A DNA stretch of 64,000 nt, taken from Eublepharis macularius (Eukaryota; Chordata; Lepidosauria; Squamata; Eublepharidae). A program made the translations under genes and the position numbers. Below the pieces are notes generated by a model, which was given only the letters and a program-made list of their open reading frames with translations, was not told the origin of the DNA and ran no database searches. The stretch lies in NCBI RefSeq assembly GCF_028583425.1, contig NC_072800.1:8941001-9005000 (forward strand). Direction: 5' to 3'. Below are positions 35,399-45,962 of this stretch, in pieces; the stretch's first letter is position 1, and each line of letters opens with the position of its first letter.

Positions 35399-35585
35399 AC
35401 CTCAAGTCATAACTAACTTATGGCAACCCCTGGTGGGATTTTCAAGGCAAGAGACTAACAGAAGTGGTTTGGTATTGCCTGCCTCTACAACCTTGGTCTT
35501 CATTGGAGGTCTCCCATCTAAGTACTAACCAAGGCCGACCTTGCTTAGCTTCTGAGATCTGATGAGCTCAGGCTCAGGTCAAGGT
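35399..35585 (-). repeat. 5S rRNA-derived SINE, copy 2
   Basis: The plus strand GGAGGTCTCCCATCTAAGTA followed by CTTGCTTAGCTTCTGAGATC is the reverse complement of the 3' two-thirds of 5S rRNA; the tail ACTTATGGCAACCCCTGGTG matches copy 1. It is a SINE and not a working 5S gene, because the 5' third and terminator are missing. Confidence 0.82.
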
Positions 35586-35639
35586 TCATATTGATTTGCT
35601 TCCCCCAGATATCATATCAATAACACTATTGCATTAACA

Positions 35640-35990
35640 GACATACTGCAAAAGCAAAATAGAAAAGAAAAAAAGTGCAGATTTGGTGCTTTGTGGTACC
35701 AGCATGGCACAAACAAATGCCTTAAACTTTGGTGCAGTTAAAAAGATGAATCCACAATCTAAACCTCTGCTATGTAAAAATCCTAACGATCCATGAAAAT
35801 CCATGTATTTTAATGCATATACCCCCATGGATCTGTTTTGGTGCTGCAGTCCATGGATATGGCTGTGATGTGTGATATGAAGAATGGAGGGGATGCCGTA
35901 TAAAAATTGCAAGAAGGCCAGAGGATCTACACTACGGATCCATGTTTTTGCATCCTGAAGGTGCCACAAAGTCCTACATCCTTAATTCTT
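35640..35990 (-). repeat. Dispersed repeat, one copy (also at 37230-37345 and 42930-43440)
   Basis: Blocks such as GGATCCATGTTTTTGCATCC, GTGCCACAAAG and ATCCATGAAAATCCATG recur at 42930-43440 on the other strand in about three tandem units, and in part near 37230-37345. I do not recognise the family. Confidence 0.55.
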
Positions 35991-36121
35991 TGGGTGTTTT
36001 CTATGGGTAAGAATACAAGCTGCGATATGATAGTAGTTTTGTGTTGTTTCAATGTAAAATTTGTATAAATGTCTCCACTAGAGTAGTACAAAATGCTGGT
36101 TCTATGTTTCTTATTCTGTGC

Positions 36122-37218
36122 TAGGGGTGTGCACCCCAAAAAGATGCGGGTTTCCCGCTTCAGGTTTACCCCCTCAAAAAAAATTAGGAAAAACCCAAAT
36201 CCCGAAGAGGCAAGCTGCTTCGGGATTTGAGTATTTAAATTGCTTCAGGTATTTAAACTACTTTGGAAAGTTTGACACTGAGAGATCCCTTTCTTTCGGT
36301 GCTACACCTCTGAAGATGCCAGTCACAGCTGCTGGTGAAACGTCAGGAACTTCAATGCCAAGACCACGGCAATACAGCCCGGAAAACCCCCAACAACCAT
36401 ACTTTGGAAAGCTTGAGGCAAGAAAAGTGCTGCTTTCAAGATTCCTGCCACCTTTTTTTACCCAATGGGAGGGGGGGAGGAAGTTGTAGCATGTACACGC
36501 GTCGGGAAGCTTGAAAGCAGCATTGTTCTTGCTATTTCCAAACAGCAAGAAAAGTCCTGCTTTCAGCTTCCCCCGCCGCCTTTCTTTACCTGATGGGAGG
36601 GGGTTGTAGCGAGACTCAGGGCTGGATCTACGGTTGCCGGCACCCAGGGCAACTGAAGACTGCCCACTTGTGCGCGTGCGCACACTCCTGGCACTTTCGT
36701 GACATCATCACGCAGGGCAGCACATGCCACCCTGTGGCAAGCCGGCTGTTCCGGTGCGCTGCGGAGCTGGCAGTGGCAGCGAGAGTGGCTGGGAGGCTGC
36801 CCATGCCACTTGCCTGCCCCGCTGAGGGGGCGGCCAGCTTGCCACGTGCCCCCATCCTATGGGGCAGGCGAATGGCACAGGCAGCCTCCCAGCCACCAGT
36901 GCTGCCCTGTTCTGCCGCCTGTGCGCTCCCAGGGCTGGCAGCTGTGCCCAGTGCCCCCTTTTTGGCAGCACCAGGGGCAGACTACCCCCCCTGCCCCCCA
37001 TCAATCCAGCCCTGGTGACACTTGCTACAACCCCCTCCTTCCCCCTCCCATCGGATAAAAAAGGCAGCGGGAAGCTTGAAAGCAGCACTTTTTGAGTTTG
37101 CAAACAGCAAGAAAAGTGCTGCAGCTCCTGCCTCTCTCCCCAAAGCTTTCCAAAACATTCTGAAACAGGCCCAATTTGGGTCAAAAATCCAAATTGGCAA
37201 CCCAAAGCCACACCCCTA
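36122..37218. mobile_element. Non-autonomous hAT element with perfect 8-bp target duplication
   Basis: Ends TAGGGGTGTG and CACACCCCTA with TTCTGTGC on both sides (36114-36121 and 37219-37226), the textbook hAT signature. No transposase frame. Inside lie a second hAT (36617-37014) and, near 36295-36405, a run of a common reptile repeat (GGTGAAACGTCAGGAACTTC; CGGCAATACAGCCCGG). Confidence 0.9.
36617..37014. mobile_element. Small hAT element nested in the larger hAT
   Basis: Ends CAGGGCTGGATCTACG and TCAATCCAGCCCTG are inverted, and the flanks GCGAGACT (36609-36616) and GTGACACT (37015-37022) match at six of eight positions, a slightly decayed 8-bp duplication. 398 bp, GC-rich, no transposase. 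Confidence 0.8.
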
Positions 37219-37464
37219 TTCTGTGCTGTTGACATGGGTCATACAGGCATTTTTAATAGTACACCATTAAAAATTGTGAAGATAAATGAGGATCCATGTC
37301 TTCGATCCGTAATTTTTTGCCAAGGCAGCACCACAAAGCAATAAATCTGTATTTTTCTGAGTGCGTACTGTAGATATTTATTCTTTTAAAATATCACTTT
37401 CTTGCATTTCTACTTTACAGCACTCAAAGTGATTAAAAATGTAAAAAAAACAATCATTAAAATG

Positions 37465-38200
37465 ATTCCAAAGATATTGCAAGGATTAGTAATGGTTACA
37501 GTGGACATTGCTGGAAGTGTCAGAATATGGATGCAACATTTTACCGTATGAGGTGGACTTGTAAGGAATCGTGAAAATACTGGATAAAAATACATGAAGA
37601 GATGCAAAAGATCCTTAAACTCAGATATGAATTAAATGCAAAAAGTATGCTCTTAAATATTTTATCAACAAATCTGAGAAAAGAACAAGGAGATCTCTTC
37701 CGTTATACGGTGACTGCAGCAAGAGTATTATTTGCAGGAAAATGGAAAACCGATGCTTGTCCTGGTCTCCCAGAGTGGAGAGAGAAGATTCACGAATACG
37801 CTTCAATGGCCAGACTGACCACCTACTTACAAAATAGGCCGATAACTGACTTCTGGAAAAAAATGGAAGGATTTCTTTGATTATTTAGGTTAAACTAATT
37901 GATATAGTAGCTTAGAGGGAGGGAGGGAAGAAGAGAGAAGGAGAAATGTTATGTATCTAGGTTCAGGAAAGCCAAATATGTAATAATTACTTTATTGGTT
38001 TAAAGAAACTTAAATGTTCTGCTTGTTTTATTCCCAAGACTTTTATATCTGTACTGTTTATATACTTATTGGCTGTATAAGATTGTATAATTTTCAATTT
38101 ACTGTCCAATTTAGATTTTACATAACTTTTATACTATGCACTTACTTTACTCCTTTTTTTCTTACTTTCTTTTCTTTAAATAAAATGTTTAATTAAAAAA
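37465..38200 (+). mobile_element. 5'-truncated L1 LINE
   Basis: The end of ORF2 (37602-37880; FRYTVTAARVLFAGKWK is typical of L1 ORF2 C-termini) followed by an AT-rich 3' UTR and an A-tail at about 38195. The target duplication CAATCATTAAAATG stands on both sides (37451-37464 and 38203-38216). Typical 5'-truncated target-primed insertion. Confidence 0.85.
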
Positions 38201-38216
38201 AACAATCATTAAAATG

Positions 38217-38658
38217 CACAACCCCCCCCCCAGCCTCTGATGGCAGAATGGCATCAAAAATAGAGGCATTCCCAAGGGATCTGGTCAATAACACTATCCA
38301 CAAAACTCCCAGGAATTAATACCACTCAAATATACAATGTAACAAACTTCAAGAATAGCTCACACAATTCAAATCTCTTCAATACAAAGGTATCAATTTA
38401 TCAACAAACTTATTTAAACAAATCAGCTATCTCTCATCAGTATGCAATTATGATCAAAGACTGTATAAATTTAAACAGTCTCTCAGTATAACCATGTACA
38501 AAGTTCCAGTTAAATGGTCATGTGGATTCTTAAAATGTCAATGCTGTCCAAACAACTGGAGACCCTGAGAAGTCCTGAAAATCCTCATCCAAATGGAAGG
38601 CAAAACGAACTGCCGGGAAACGCTATCCCTCTCCCTCCCTTACTCGTGTGGAGCAAAG
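38217..38658. other. Intergenic spacer
   Basis: AT-rich sequence, possibly part of one unit with the inverted repeat at 38659-39013. No coding signal and no family recognised. Confidence 0.3.
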
Positions 38659-39013
38659 AGCAGGTGAGTCCGGTGCGTGATCCCAAATGTAAATTCTTGT
38701 TTGTTGTAACTTCTCTCTTTCTTGTCTCAGGTGGAGTCACAAAGAAACAAACAGACCCTGAAGAGTCCCCCACATCCTACAAACGGACAGCAAACAATTT
38801 TCTGCTTGTTTCATAAGGTGTCCACTTTCTCAGGTGCCAGTAAACAGTCCACCAGAACAATAAATTTCAGCAATCAAAAGAAGACGTCTCACGTGCATAC
38901 AATTCAGCGCACTACAAACGGTCATGACTCCTCCTGAAAGAGACAAGAAAGAGAGAAGTTACAACAAACAAGAATTTACATTTGGGATCACGCACAGAAC
39001 TCACCTGCTCAAG
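38659..39013. repeat. Inverted repeat with ~72-bp arms
   Basis: Arms 38659-38730 and 38942-39013 are reverse complements (TGATCCCAAATGTAAATTC, TTGTAACTTCTCTCTTTCTT) around about 210 bases of unrelated spacer. It may be part of a retroelement of the DIRS or Penelope type, in which inverted copies are common, but I cannot name it. Confidence 0.75.
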
Positions 39014-39162
39014 CCTCCATAGCTGTGCCTAGTCGAGCTTCCATAGCTGATTGGCTAAAAGTTTGCACCTGCAGAACTGGGATGTATGCCAAGGACTGCA
39101 ACCATGTCACATACCCCCTTCTGCACATAGACACCTGCTCTCAGGTGATGTCAGCAGTTGTG

Positions 39163-40122
39163 ACTAGAGATGAGCACGAACAGCAATACAAACAAAAAAG
39201 CCACAAACAGCACAATCCGCTGTTCATGAGCAAGCTGTTCATGAGGCCCTGTTCCCGGCAAACGTGTTCGTTCCAAGCCCTCTTCGTGGCGTTCGTCAAC
39301 CGTTCGTAAAGCCAGACAGTTTGGCGCCTTTCAATCAATTCCTCTGGCAGCATAGGCATGGACTGTCTGAACTCCTCCTGGCTTTCCTTCTGGCTTGTAA
39401 CCTCTCAAAGTAGCTTCCAGCAGACAGTCCAGTTTTTGCCACTATGAAGAGAGAATGACAGGAAAGGGGGAGACCCATGGATCATGGCTTTCCCAGGGGG
39501 CAATCTCTCTGAAACTTTGGGGGGGGTCTTCAGAGGACAGTGAGGACTATGTCCCCTGCAAATTTGGTGGCTATTGGACATTGGGAAGGTCAGTTTGTAA
39601 CCCCTCAAAGTACCTTCCAGCAGACAGTACAGTTTTTGCCACTGTGAAGAGAAAATGACATGAAAGAGGGAGATGCATGGATCCTGCCTTTCCCGGGGGC
39701 AATCTCTCTGAAACTTGGGGGTTCTTCAGAGGACAGTGAGGACTATGTCCCCTGCAAATTTGGTGGCTATTGGACATTGGGAAGGTCAGTTTGTAACCCC
39801 TCAAAGTAGCTTCCAGCAGACAGTCCAGTTTTTGCCACTGTGAAGAGAACATGACATGAAAGGGGGAGATGCATGGATCCTGCCTTTCCCGGGGGGCAAT
39901 CTCTCTGAAACTTGGGGGGGAGGGTCTTCAGAGGACAGTGAAGACTATGTCCCCTGCAAATTTGGTGGCTATTGGACATTGGGAAGGTCAGTTTGTAACC
40001 CCTCAAAGTACCTTCCAACAGGCAGTACAATTTTTGCCACTGTGAAGAGAACATGACATGAAAGGGGGAGATGCATGGATCCTGGCTTTCCCAGGGTGCA
40101 ATCTCTCTGAAACTTGGGGTGT
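39163..40122. mobile_element. hAT-like remnant carrying a ~196-bp tandem array
   Basis: Starts TAGAGATGAGCACGAAC, like other hAT-type ends in the window, then carries tandem copies starting near 39402, 39598, 39794 and 39997 (period 196-203). Shared blocks are CCCCTCAAAGTAGCTTCCAG, GTTTTTGCCACTGTGAAGAG and GACATTGGGAAGGTCAGT. The right end is missing, because L1 sequence starts at about 40127. Open frames in it simply repeat with the array. Confidence 0.7.
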
Positions 40123-40126
40123 GTGA

Positions 40127-41100
40127 TGTATATAGTGGATAATGATTTTGTTCAATCTCGTCGCTAGTATTGAAGAAAATATTTTCAGGTCATGGTTAAG
40201 TATAGATATTGGTCTATAAGGATTCTGTTTTTGATGGATCCTTATCTTCTTTGGGAATTTCTATAACCCCGCTTCTCTTTATGAACTAGGATTTTTTCCT
40301 TTCAGCATCAGAAAATTGCAAGTTACTACTAAGGGTTCAAGGAGTTGAGCTTTGAATTTTTATAGAATTCAGTTGGCAGGCCATCTCTGCAAGAAGTTGT
40401 GTTGTTTTTTATTCTTTGAATAGTGTTTGCCACTTCTGTTGCTGAGATGGGCTGTTCCATGAACTTTAAATGTTCCAGAGTTATTTCAGTATTGAATTTT
40501 ATAATTTTGAGATATTTAGAGACAGACATTTCCTGGGGGTTGTCTGATTTATATAGTTTCTGGTAGTATTCATAAAAGGAGTAGACAATATCTTTAGTAG
40601 ATGTTATAGTTTTTCCTTGTGAATTTCTAATTGAATATATCATGTTACGTGAACTTTTTTTAGTAGCTTTACATTTCAACCATCTCAGAGATTTAGGGCT
40701 TTTTACCAAGAATTTTTGTTTGAGGTACAGTAAGGTTTTTTGTATGTTAGACATTTCTAATGCTTCCAATTTTTTACGGTCCAAATTTAGTTTGTAAAAA
40801 GGTCATTTTTAAAAATTGTATCTGTTATTAATTTTTGTCTTTTTATGTAAGCGGAGGGAATAGAAATTATAGTAGTTTTCAGTTTCTTTGGAGATTTCTG
40901 TACAAGTTTCCTCATTAGTCAAAAGACGTTTATTTAATGTCTAATTAGGTCCTTTTCCATCATAAGTTTTATTTAGTAATTGACAAGTCATCCATGAATG
41001 GTCTGAGAGATTTCTGTTCCCTGTATCTGCTGTTTGGATTTGAAGTAACAGTGGTTTAGTCGTGAAGAGGTAATTTATACACTTTTATGTGTCATGTACA
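40127..41100 (-). mobile_element. L1 LINE fragment (ORF2, endonuclease-RT linker region)
   Basis: Minus-strand ORF2 piece; 40329-40784 is open and includes YSFYEYYQKLYKS and the RT block IKNNTTSCRDGLPTEFYKN. The left part still reads as the next RT motifs in other frames. Truncated at both ends and interrupted by frameshifts. It belongs to a different L1 lineage from the full-length copy at 47514. Confidence 0.8.
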
Positions 41101-41120
41101 TTCTAGTAGTAGGTATATTT

Positions 41121-41840
41121 AGAGGTGTGCATTGAAGAAAAATTCAGCTGATTCGAGTTCGGTATACTGAACTGGAAAAAAAATTTGGCGTTTGCCCAAG
41201 TGCCGAATTCATTCTCCGGTTCAGTTTGGCAATACAGAGCAAATTTGGTACAATTTGGCCGCTGTTTCCAATAGGAAATGTGGTTCAGGGCTTTCCAGGG
41301 AGGCATTTTTGGACCAAATTTACCAAATTTGTTGGGCACCCACTCCTAACTATCCTATAATGACCGCCCAAGTTTCATGAAGATTGTACTGGGGGGCATT
41401 TTATGCCCCCCCAAAGAAGGTGCCCCCAGCTACCCCATTTGTTTCTATTGTGGGGAAAAATTACTCCCACAGCAGAAACACATGGGTCCTGGCTTCAGGG
41501 CCGGCACACCTATTGAGGCCAGGTAGGCGGTGGCCTCAGGGCGTGAGGGCACTGGAGAGGTGCTGGAGGGGGTGTTGGGGGCGGAGGCATGTGCCGCGGA
41601 GCTGGTGTGGCTGGCCCGCAGCTGCTGCAGCCAGCCAGCCCCGTGCTGCTGCAGCTGCCGCCGCCACTGCCACACGCCCCCAGCCGGGCTCAGCAGCCAC
41701 GAGCCACTGCCGGGGTGGCATGCACGCACGTAGGGGGTTGCCGCAGGTGCCAGAAACCCTGGCGCCGGCAGTGCATGGCTTCCATGGCCACAGGCACACT
41801 CCCAATTACAATTTACAAACCAAACAGCCCAGCAGAACTG
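41121..41840. mobile_element. hAT-like remnant related to 18902-21204
   Basis: Begins TAGAGGTGTGCATTG. The blocks GGGGGGCATTTTATGCCCCC, ACACATGGGTCCTGGCTT and CCATGGCCACAGGCAC match (in reverse) parts of the 18902-21204 element. It is split by the smaller hAT at 41496-41773. The right end is uncertain. Confidence 0.55.
41496..41773. mobile_element. Small nested hAT element
   Basis: Ends CAGGGCCGGC and GCCGGCAGTG are inverted at eight of ten positions, and the flanks CCTGGCTT (41488-41495) and CATGGCTT (41774-41781) match at seven of eight. GC-rich, 278 bp, no transposase. Confidence 0.7.
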
Positions 41841-41849
41841 TCCGAGGGT

Positions 41850-42830
41850 GAGCTGTCCGCACCCCTCAGACTTACCACAGCTGCAACACCTGGCACCTGC
41901 TAAAGGTGTGCTGTCGTCACAGTGGGTAGAGAGCGGTGGGATGCCAGTTCCCAGGGGAGCCCCAGAGGTGCAAGAAGGCAGCCGGTGGACTCTGGGAGAC
42001 ACGGGAGCAGCCCCAGACAAGCCCCAGACCCCTCCCTGGGCACTAGACACCAAGGAGCAAAACACACAGGCTGGAGATACTCCTGCCTCTGTGCACACAC
42101 TAGGTTGAGCCAGCAAGCCGGGCATCTGGCCCACAGAAATGCTGCCTGCCCTGGGGATCTGCCTAGCCACAAGGATGCCCAGGGAGAAATGTCTACCAGG
42201 CTGCCTTGCCTGGAAAGGCCCTGCCAGCCCTACTCCAAGCAGGAAATAAGGGGAAAGGGGAGAGCCTGGAGCTGGGGAGAGGTACCTGGAAGCCTCCCTA
42301 GCTGGTCCAGATCAGGAGCTACCAGCCCAGGGGAAGAAGGATGGAGACTGGAGCAGGGAAAGACACCTGGAAGCCTCCCCACCTGGCCCAAATCAGGAGC
42401 AATCAACCCACAAGAGGAAAGGTGGAGAGCAGGGCAGGAAGCCCTATATAAGCAGGCTCAGTTGGGAGTCAAAGGATGGAGAGTGTAGGAGCTGATGGGG
42501 AGTTGGTCACTTGGCAAAGGGTGCAGGAGTGAAGGAAGAGCAGAGGCTACTGAAGAACAGGTCCCTAGGTGGCTGAGAGGGTGTGAGGGTGATGTATACC
42601 CCCTCTCCTTCCACTATCCAGGGGCCAATCCCAAGCCTGCTTGTGCCCAAGGACCCTACCGTGGATACCCGTGCCCAGAGCTCTGCCACTGCCATGGCGG
42701 AACCTGACAAGAACCAAACTGAAGCCTCCCCAAAAATCCCTGTGCCCCCTGAGCAGGCTGACAAGTCACTCTCCATTGTTCCCTATAAGGACTAATGTCA
42801 CACTAGAGAATTACTCAAACCAAACTGAAG
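41850..42830 (+). repeat. Possible LTR-like sequence
   Basis: Contains two ~75-bp direct repeats (ACCTGGAAGCCTCCC... near 42287 and 42368) followed by a TATA-like CCCTATATAAGCAGG at about 42443, an arrangement seen in LTR promoters. I find no matched ends or target duplication, so this is only a suggestion. Confidence 0.3.
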
Positions 42831-42929
42831 AAAAGGACTGCCTTGCAACTAAAAGCAAAATCAAAATCTATTTTGAAGTCAGCAACTGCTTATTTTAAGA
42901 CCTTCTTTCCCCCCTCCCAAACCTAGCTA

Positions 42930-43440
42930 GACTTTTTGCTTTTCTCTTTTGTAGCACATGGAATAGCACAAGGGCTAAGATGGTGACACAAAACAGTGGA
43001 TCCATTTTTTTGTGGTGCAATCTGTGGCTGTGGATGTGATGAGCAATTTGATGGTGAGTTGGAGGCACCCCATATAAAAATCCTGGGGATCCACGAGTAT
43101 CCATGCTTTGCAACCACATTTTTGGACATGGCCTGACTACAAAGCAATGGATGACTGGTTTTTGTGGTGGAATCTGTGATTATGAACATGTGATGTTAAC
43201 AGTATCTTGAGTTCTGGGTGACCCTATGTAAAAATCCTGAGGATCTGAGAATATCTGTGCCCGGGACCCTCGTTTTTGCACTCCGGTGGCCCCACAGGAG
43301 GCACGACTCTTGTGATGCAGCCTATGGTTGAAGATACGATCAACAAAATGATGGTTTTGTTTCCACGGGAAAGGCACGTGCATTCGTGAGGCTCCTTTCA
43401 AAGTCATCTGGATTCGACCTTCCCCCACTCCTGCTTTGTA
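42930..43440 (+). repeat. Tandem units of a dispersed ~150-bp repeat
   Basis: About three diverged units sharing GGATCCATTTTTTTGTGGTG, AATCCTGGGGATCCACGAG and GTATCCATGCTTTGCAACC; related to 35640-35990 on the opposite strand. Confidence 0.6.
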
Positions 43441-43545
43441 GCACAGACGCCAACGACAAAATTCTGACTATTTATAATACTCAGAGAGCAGGATCAAAAT
43501 GGGTAGCTGTGTTTTGTCTGTCTGTGGCAGCAGAAAAGAGCCCAG

Positions 43546-43715
43546 TAAAAAGAGTCCAGTAGCACCTTTAAGACTAACCAATTTTATTGTAGCATAAGCT
43601 TTCGAGAATCAAGTTCTCTTCGTCAGATGCATGATACAGAGTCTCTTGATTCTCGAAAGCTTATGCTACAATAAAATTGGTTAGTCTTAAAGGTGCTACT
43701 GGACTCTTTTTGATT
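43546..43715. repeat. Hairpin (palindromic) Penelope-associated repeat
   Basis: 170-bp palindrome: AAAGAGTCCAGTAGCACC...GCTTTCGAGAATCAAG and its reverse complement around GATGCATGATACAGAG. Upstream of FH, on the edge of its CpG island. Confidence 0.9.
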
Positions 43716-43839
43716 TTGCTACCAGAGACTAACACGGCTAACTCCTCTGCATCAGTAGCACCTATGAGACTAACATTTGGGGCAGGGTAGGAGCTTTCAT
43801 GAGCCACAGGTCGCTTCTCCACAGACAGAGAGAAGCGAA

Positions 43840-44720
43840 GGCCCCATAAGATGGGCAGGTGCGCGCGCACCTCACCCGACAACCGCGAAGAGCGAACGTT
43901 CTGAGGGCGACCCGAAAGGTCCCCGAGGGCCTCAGCGTTTCTTTTGCGCATGCCCCTCCCTGGGTGGGACATGCGCACTCCTCGGGAGGGCGGCCGGTCT
44001 ACAGAGCCGGGCCCGTCCCCTTCGCCCTTTCGCTCCGCTGCGGCCCCCTCGGGCGCCCCGCCGCCGGCCCCGCCTCCGCCTGCCTGATTGGCTTCCGCAC
44101 CCTCCTCGTCTCGGCCTTCCCGCCGCCATGCAGCGCTCCCTGCGCCCCCTCTGCCGCTTCAGCTGTGCCTGGGCCGGCCGAGAGCTGCAGCCGCCTCCCC
44201 GCGCCCCTCCGCCCCCCGGCCGCCCTCCGCGACGGACCATGGTGAGCGCGGGGCGGCGCGGAGCGGGGAAGGGGGGGTTGACTCCGGCGTGCCCTTGGGC
44301 GGCTTCGGCGGGGCTCCCTGGCGGGGGAGGGGCACGTCCGTCGTCTTTCTTTCCCCCCCTTGGCCGGGGAGCCTCGGGGCCCGCCGTCACCACCGCCCCT
44401 GAGGGCAGGCAAGGAAGGGAGCTGCGCCCTTGGCCGTCCCCGGCCGATGGAGGGGAGGCCTGCCCCAGCCCGCCCCCTCGGCGCAAGGAGGAGGAGGAGA
44501 GCGGGGCCCGCTCGGCTCCGCTCCGCCTGAAGGGCGCACCTCTGCAGCTGGCTGCGCCGCCCGGAGCCCCTGGGAGACCCCGGAGGGGGGTGGGTGGGAC
44601 GCAAAGCCCCTCCGCCCGGCCGGCGCGCGCTGCTGCCGTTCAAGCGGCGCGGGTCCCAGTGCAGGGGCTGCCCCCGCAGGGCCTGTCGGGCCGGGCTGCC
44701 CTTTTCTTTCTCAGAGAGAA
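43840..44720. promoter_or_regulatory. FH: CpG island promoter of FH
   Basis: GC- and CpG-rich region spanning the 5' flank, exon 1 and the start of intron 1. No TATA box is seen. The transcription start is probably within the ~250 bases before the ATG at 44128. Long open frames here on both strands reflect composition. Confidence 0.8.
44128..44241 (+). CDS. FH: FH exon 1 (mitochondrial targeting sequence)
   Basis: Fumarate hydratase converts fumarate to malate in the TCA cycle. Exon 1 codes for 38 residues rich in Arg and Pro and lacking acidic residues except one (MQRSLRPLCRFSCAWAGREL...), a typical mitochondrial presequence; the start sits in CCGCCATGC. The donor GTGAGC follows the final codon ATG exactly as in human FH, where exon 1 also ends in Met. 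After splicing that Met lies in ACCATGG and could start the cytosolic form. Assignment rests on exon 2, because presequences are poorly conserved. Confidence 0.88.
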
Positions 44721-44859
44721 GTGGAAGGAATCCCTCGGAGAACGAAGAAGGGAGGCCTGCTGCCGCCGTTTAAGCTATCGACTGTGTAAACTTAACAAAT
44801 CCGTTATAATGTCATTTGTGCAACAGTGTCAGGCCAGCAAACTACTCAGGAATCCCTGA

Positions 44860-45856
44860 ATCTGCACTCTGGATCTCTGATCTCGCCGCTTGGTCCCCAA
44901 GCTAGATAGAGGCAATGGCCAAATGCTGAGGTCCTGCTCTGGGCCAGAAAAATGAAGCCGAGTTAACTGTTTGGTGGCTTGCAGAGTTGGGTGTCCCCAG
45001 CTGGAACTCAGTATCATGTTAGTGCTGTTTTCTGTTCCTCCCCATGCCCTGTCCTCCAGCTGGCTTTAGGGCTTTCTTTGTATTCATTTGCCTTTAAATG
45101 TTTTTATTTTGCTCTGATTCTCCTTCCTTATCTGACCCAATTGCTCCCCCTTTATCTTTTTCCCCTTAGCCCTGCCTACCCAGTGGGCTCTCTCCTTGCT
45201 TTCCAACCTACTTTTTGGAGGCATTGTTTTTTACTATCTTCATACAGAATCTTGGGCAGCTATACTGATTTGGTGACACAGCCGGGTGAAAAGAATAAAT
45301 TTTTGATATTGATCAGTAACAGACAAAGGGCAGAGTTTTTGCCTTAGTCAGCCTAGACAAATATGTCTTTTTCCTATGATCCAGTACTGCAATTCCTCCA
45401 CACCTGTTGCTTTAGTAGCAGTAATGCATTTAAGAGTATATCTCAAGTTATATAGTGGTATTGACATTTTTTTGACTAAACACATATTCTGATTCAGTAT
45501 TGCATTCATTCACAGTTCTCTTGTGTGTGTTTTTTTCAAGTTGAACTATATATCAAAGCTGAGCCAGGAATATTTTGGCTTCCAGTGCTATGAGCTAATA
45601 ATCTTGGTTTATATATGTATTGGAATTAGTAACATGTACCAAAGAAGAAGAAAAAGAAACCACCCTAAATGCTACTAAAATGAAGTTTAAATACTTGAAT
45701 GTCGAGTTAGCGCTCAATTAAATCTTGCTGATCTTCTGTGAACCTCATGTTGTGGCGCAATGGACAAAGTTAACAGTTAAGAGGCAGAAGTACACATATG
45801 GTTGATCATTTCAGGTGGGTAGCCATGTTGGACTGTAGTAGAAGAGCAAGATTCAG
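44860..45856. other. FH intron 1, 5' part
   Basis: Non-coding intron sequence with no recognised repeat. Open frames of about 120 codons (for example 44979-45347) are T-rich and lack any domain. Confidence 0.4.
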
Positions 45857-45962
45857 GTCCAGTGGCTCCTTAAAGACCAATTCAGTTTCCAGGGAATGAG
45901 CTTATGAGAGTCAAAGCTCATGCCCTGGAAACCTAGTTAGTCTTTGAGGTGCTACTGGACCC
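45857..45962. repeat. Diverged hairpin repeat
   Basis: Arms containing CCAGTGGCTCCTTAAAGACC and its inverted partner CTTTGAGGTGCTACTGGACC around GAATGAGCTTATGAGAGTC; an older member of the hairpin family at 31310 and 43546. Confidence 0.75.

Noticed and set aside
35399-35585. 5S rRNA gene
   Set aside because: Only the 3' two-thirds match 5S, with many changes, and the same tail follows two copies. It is a SINE.
39402-40056. Several 65-95 residue frames on both strands
   Set aside because: They repeat with the 196-bp array and carry no independent coding signal.
41850-42830. Host gene or CpG-type promoter with TATA box
   Set aside because: Frames on both strands overlap with no domain. The repeats followed by a TATA-like box fit an LTR remnant better, but ends are missing, so it is kept only as a weak repeat call.
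43777-44859. 360-residue plus-strand frame through the FH promoter and exon 1
   Set aside because: It reads through the exon 1 donor into intron 1. Only 44128-44241 in this region is supported by the join to exon 2.
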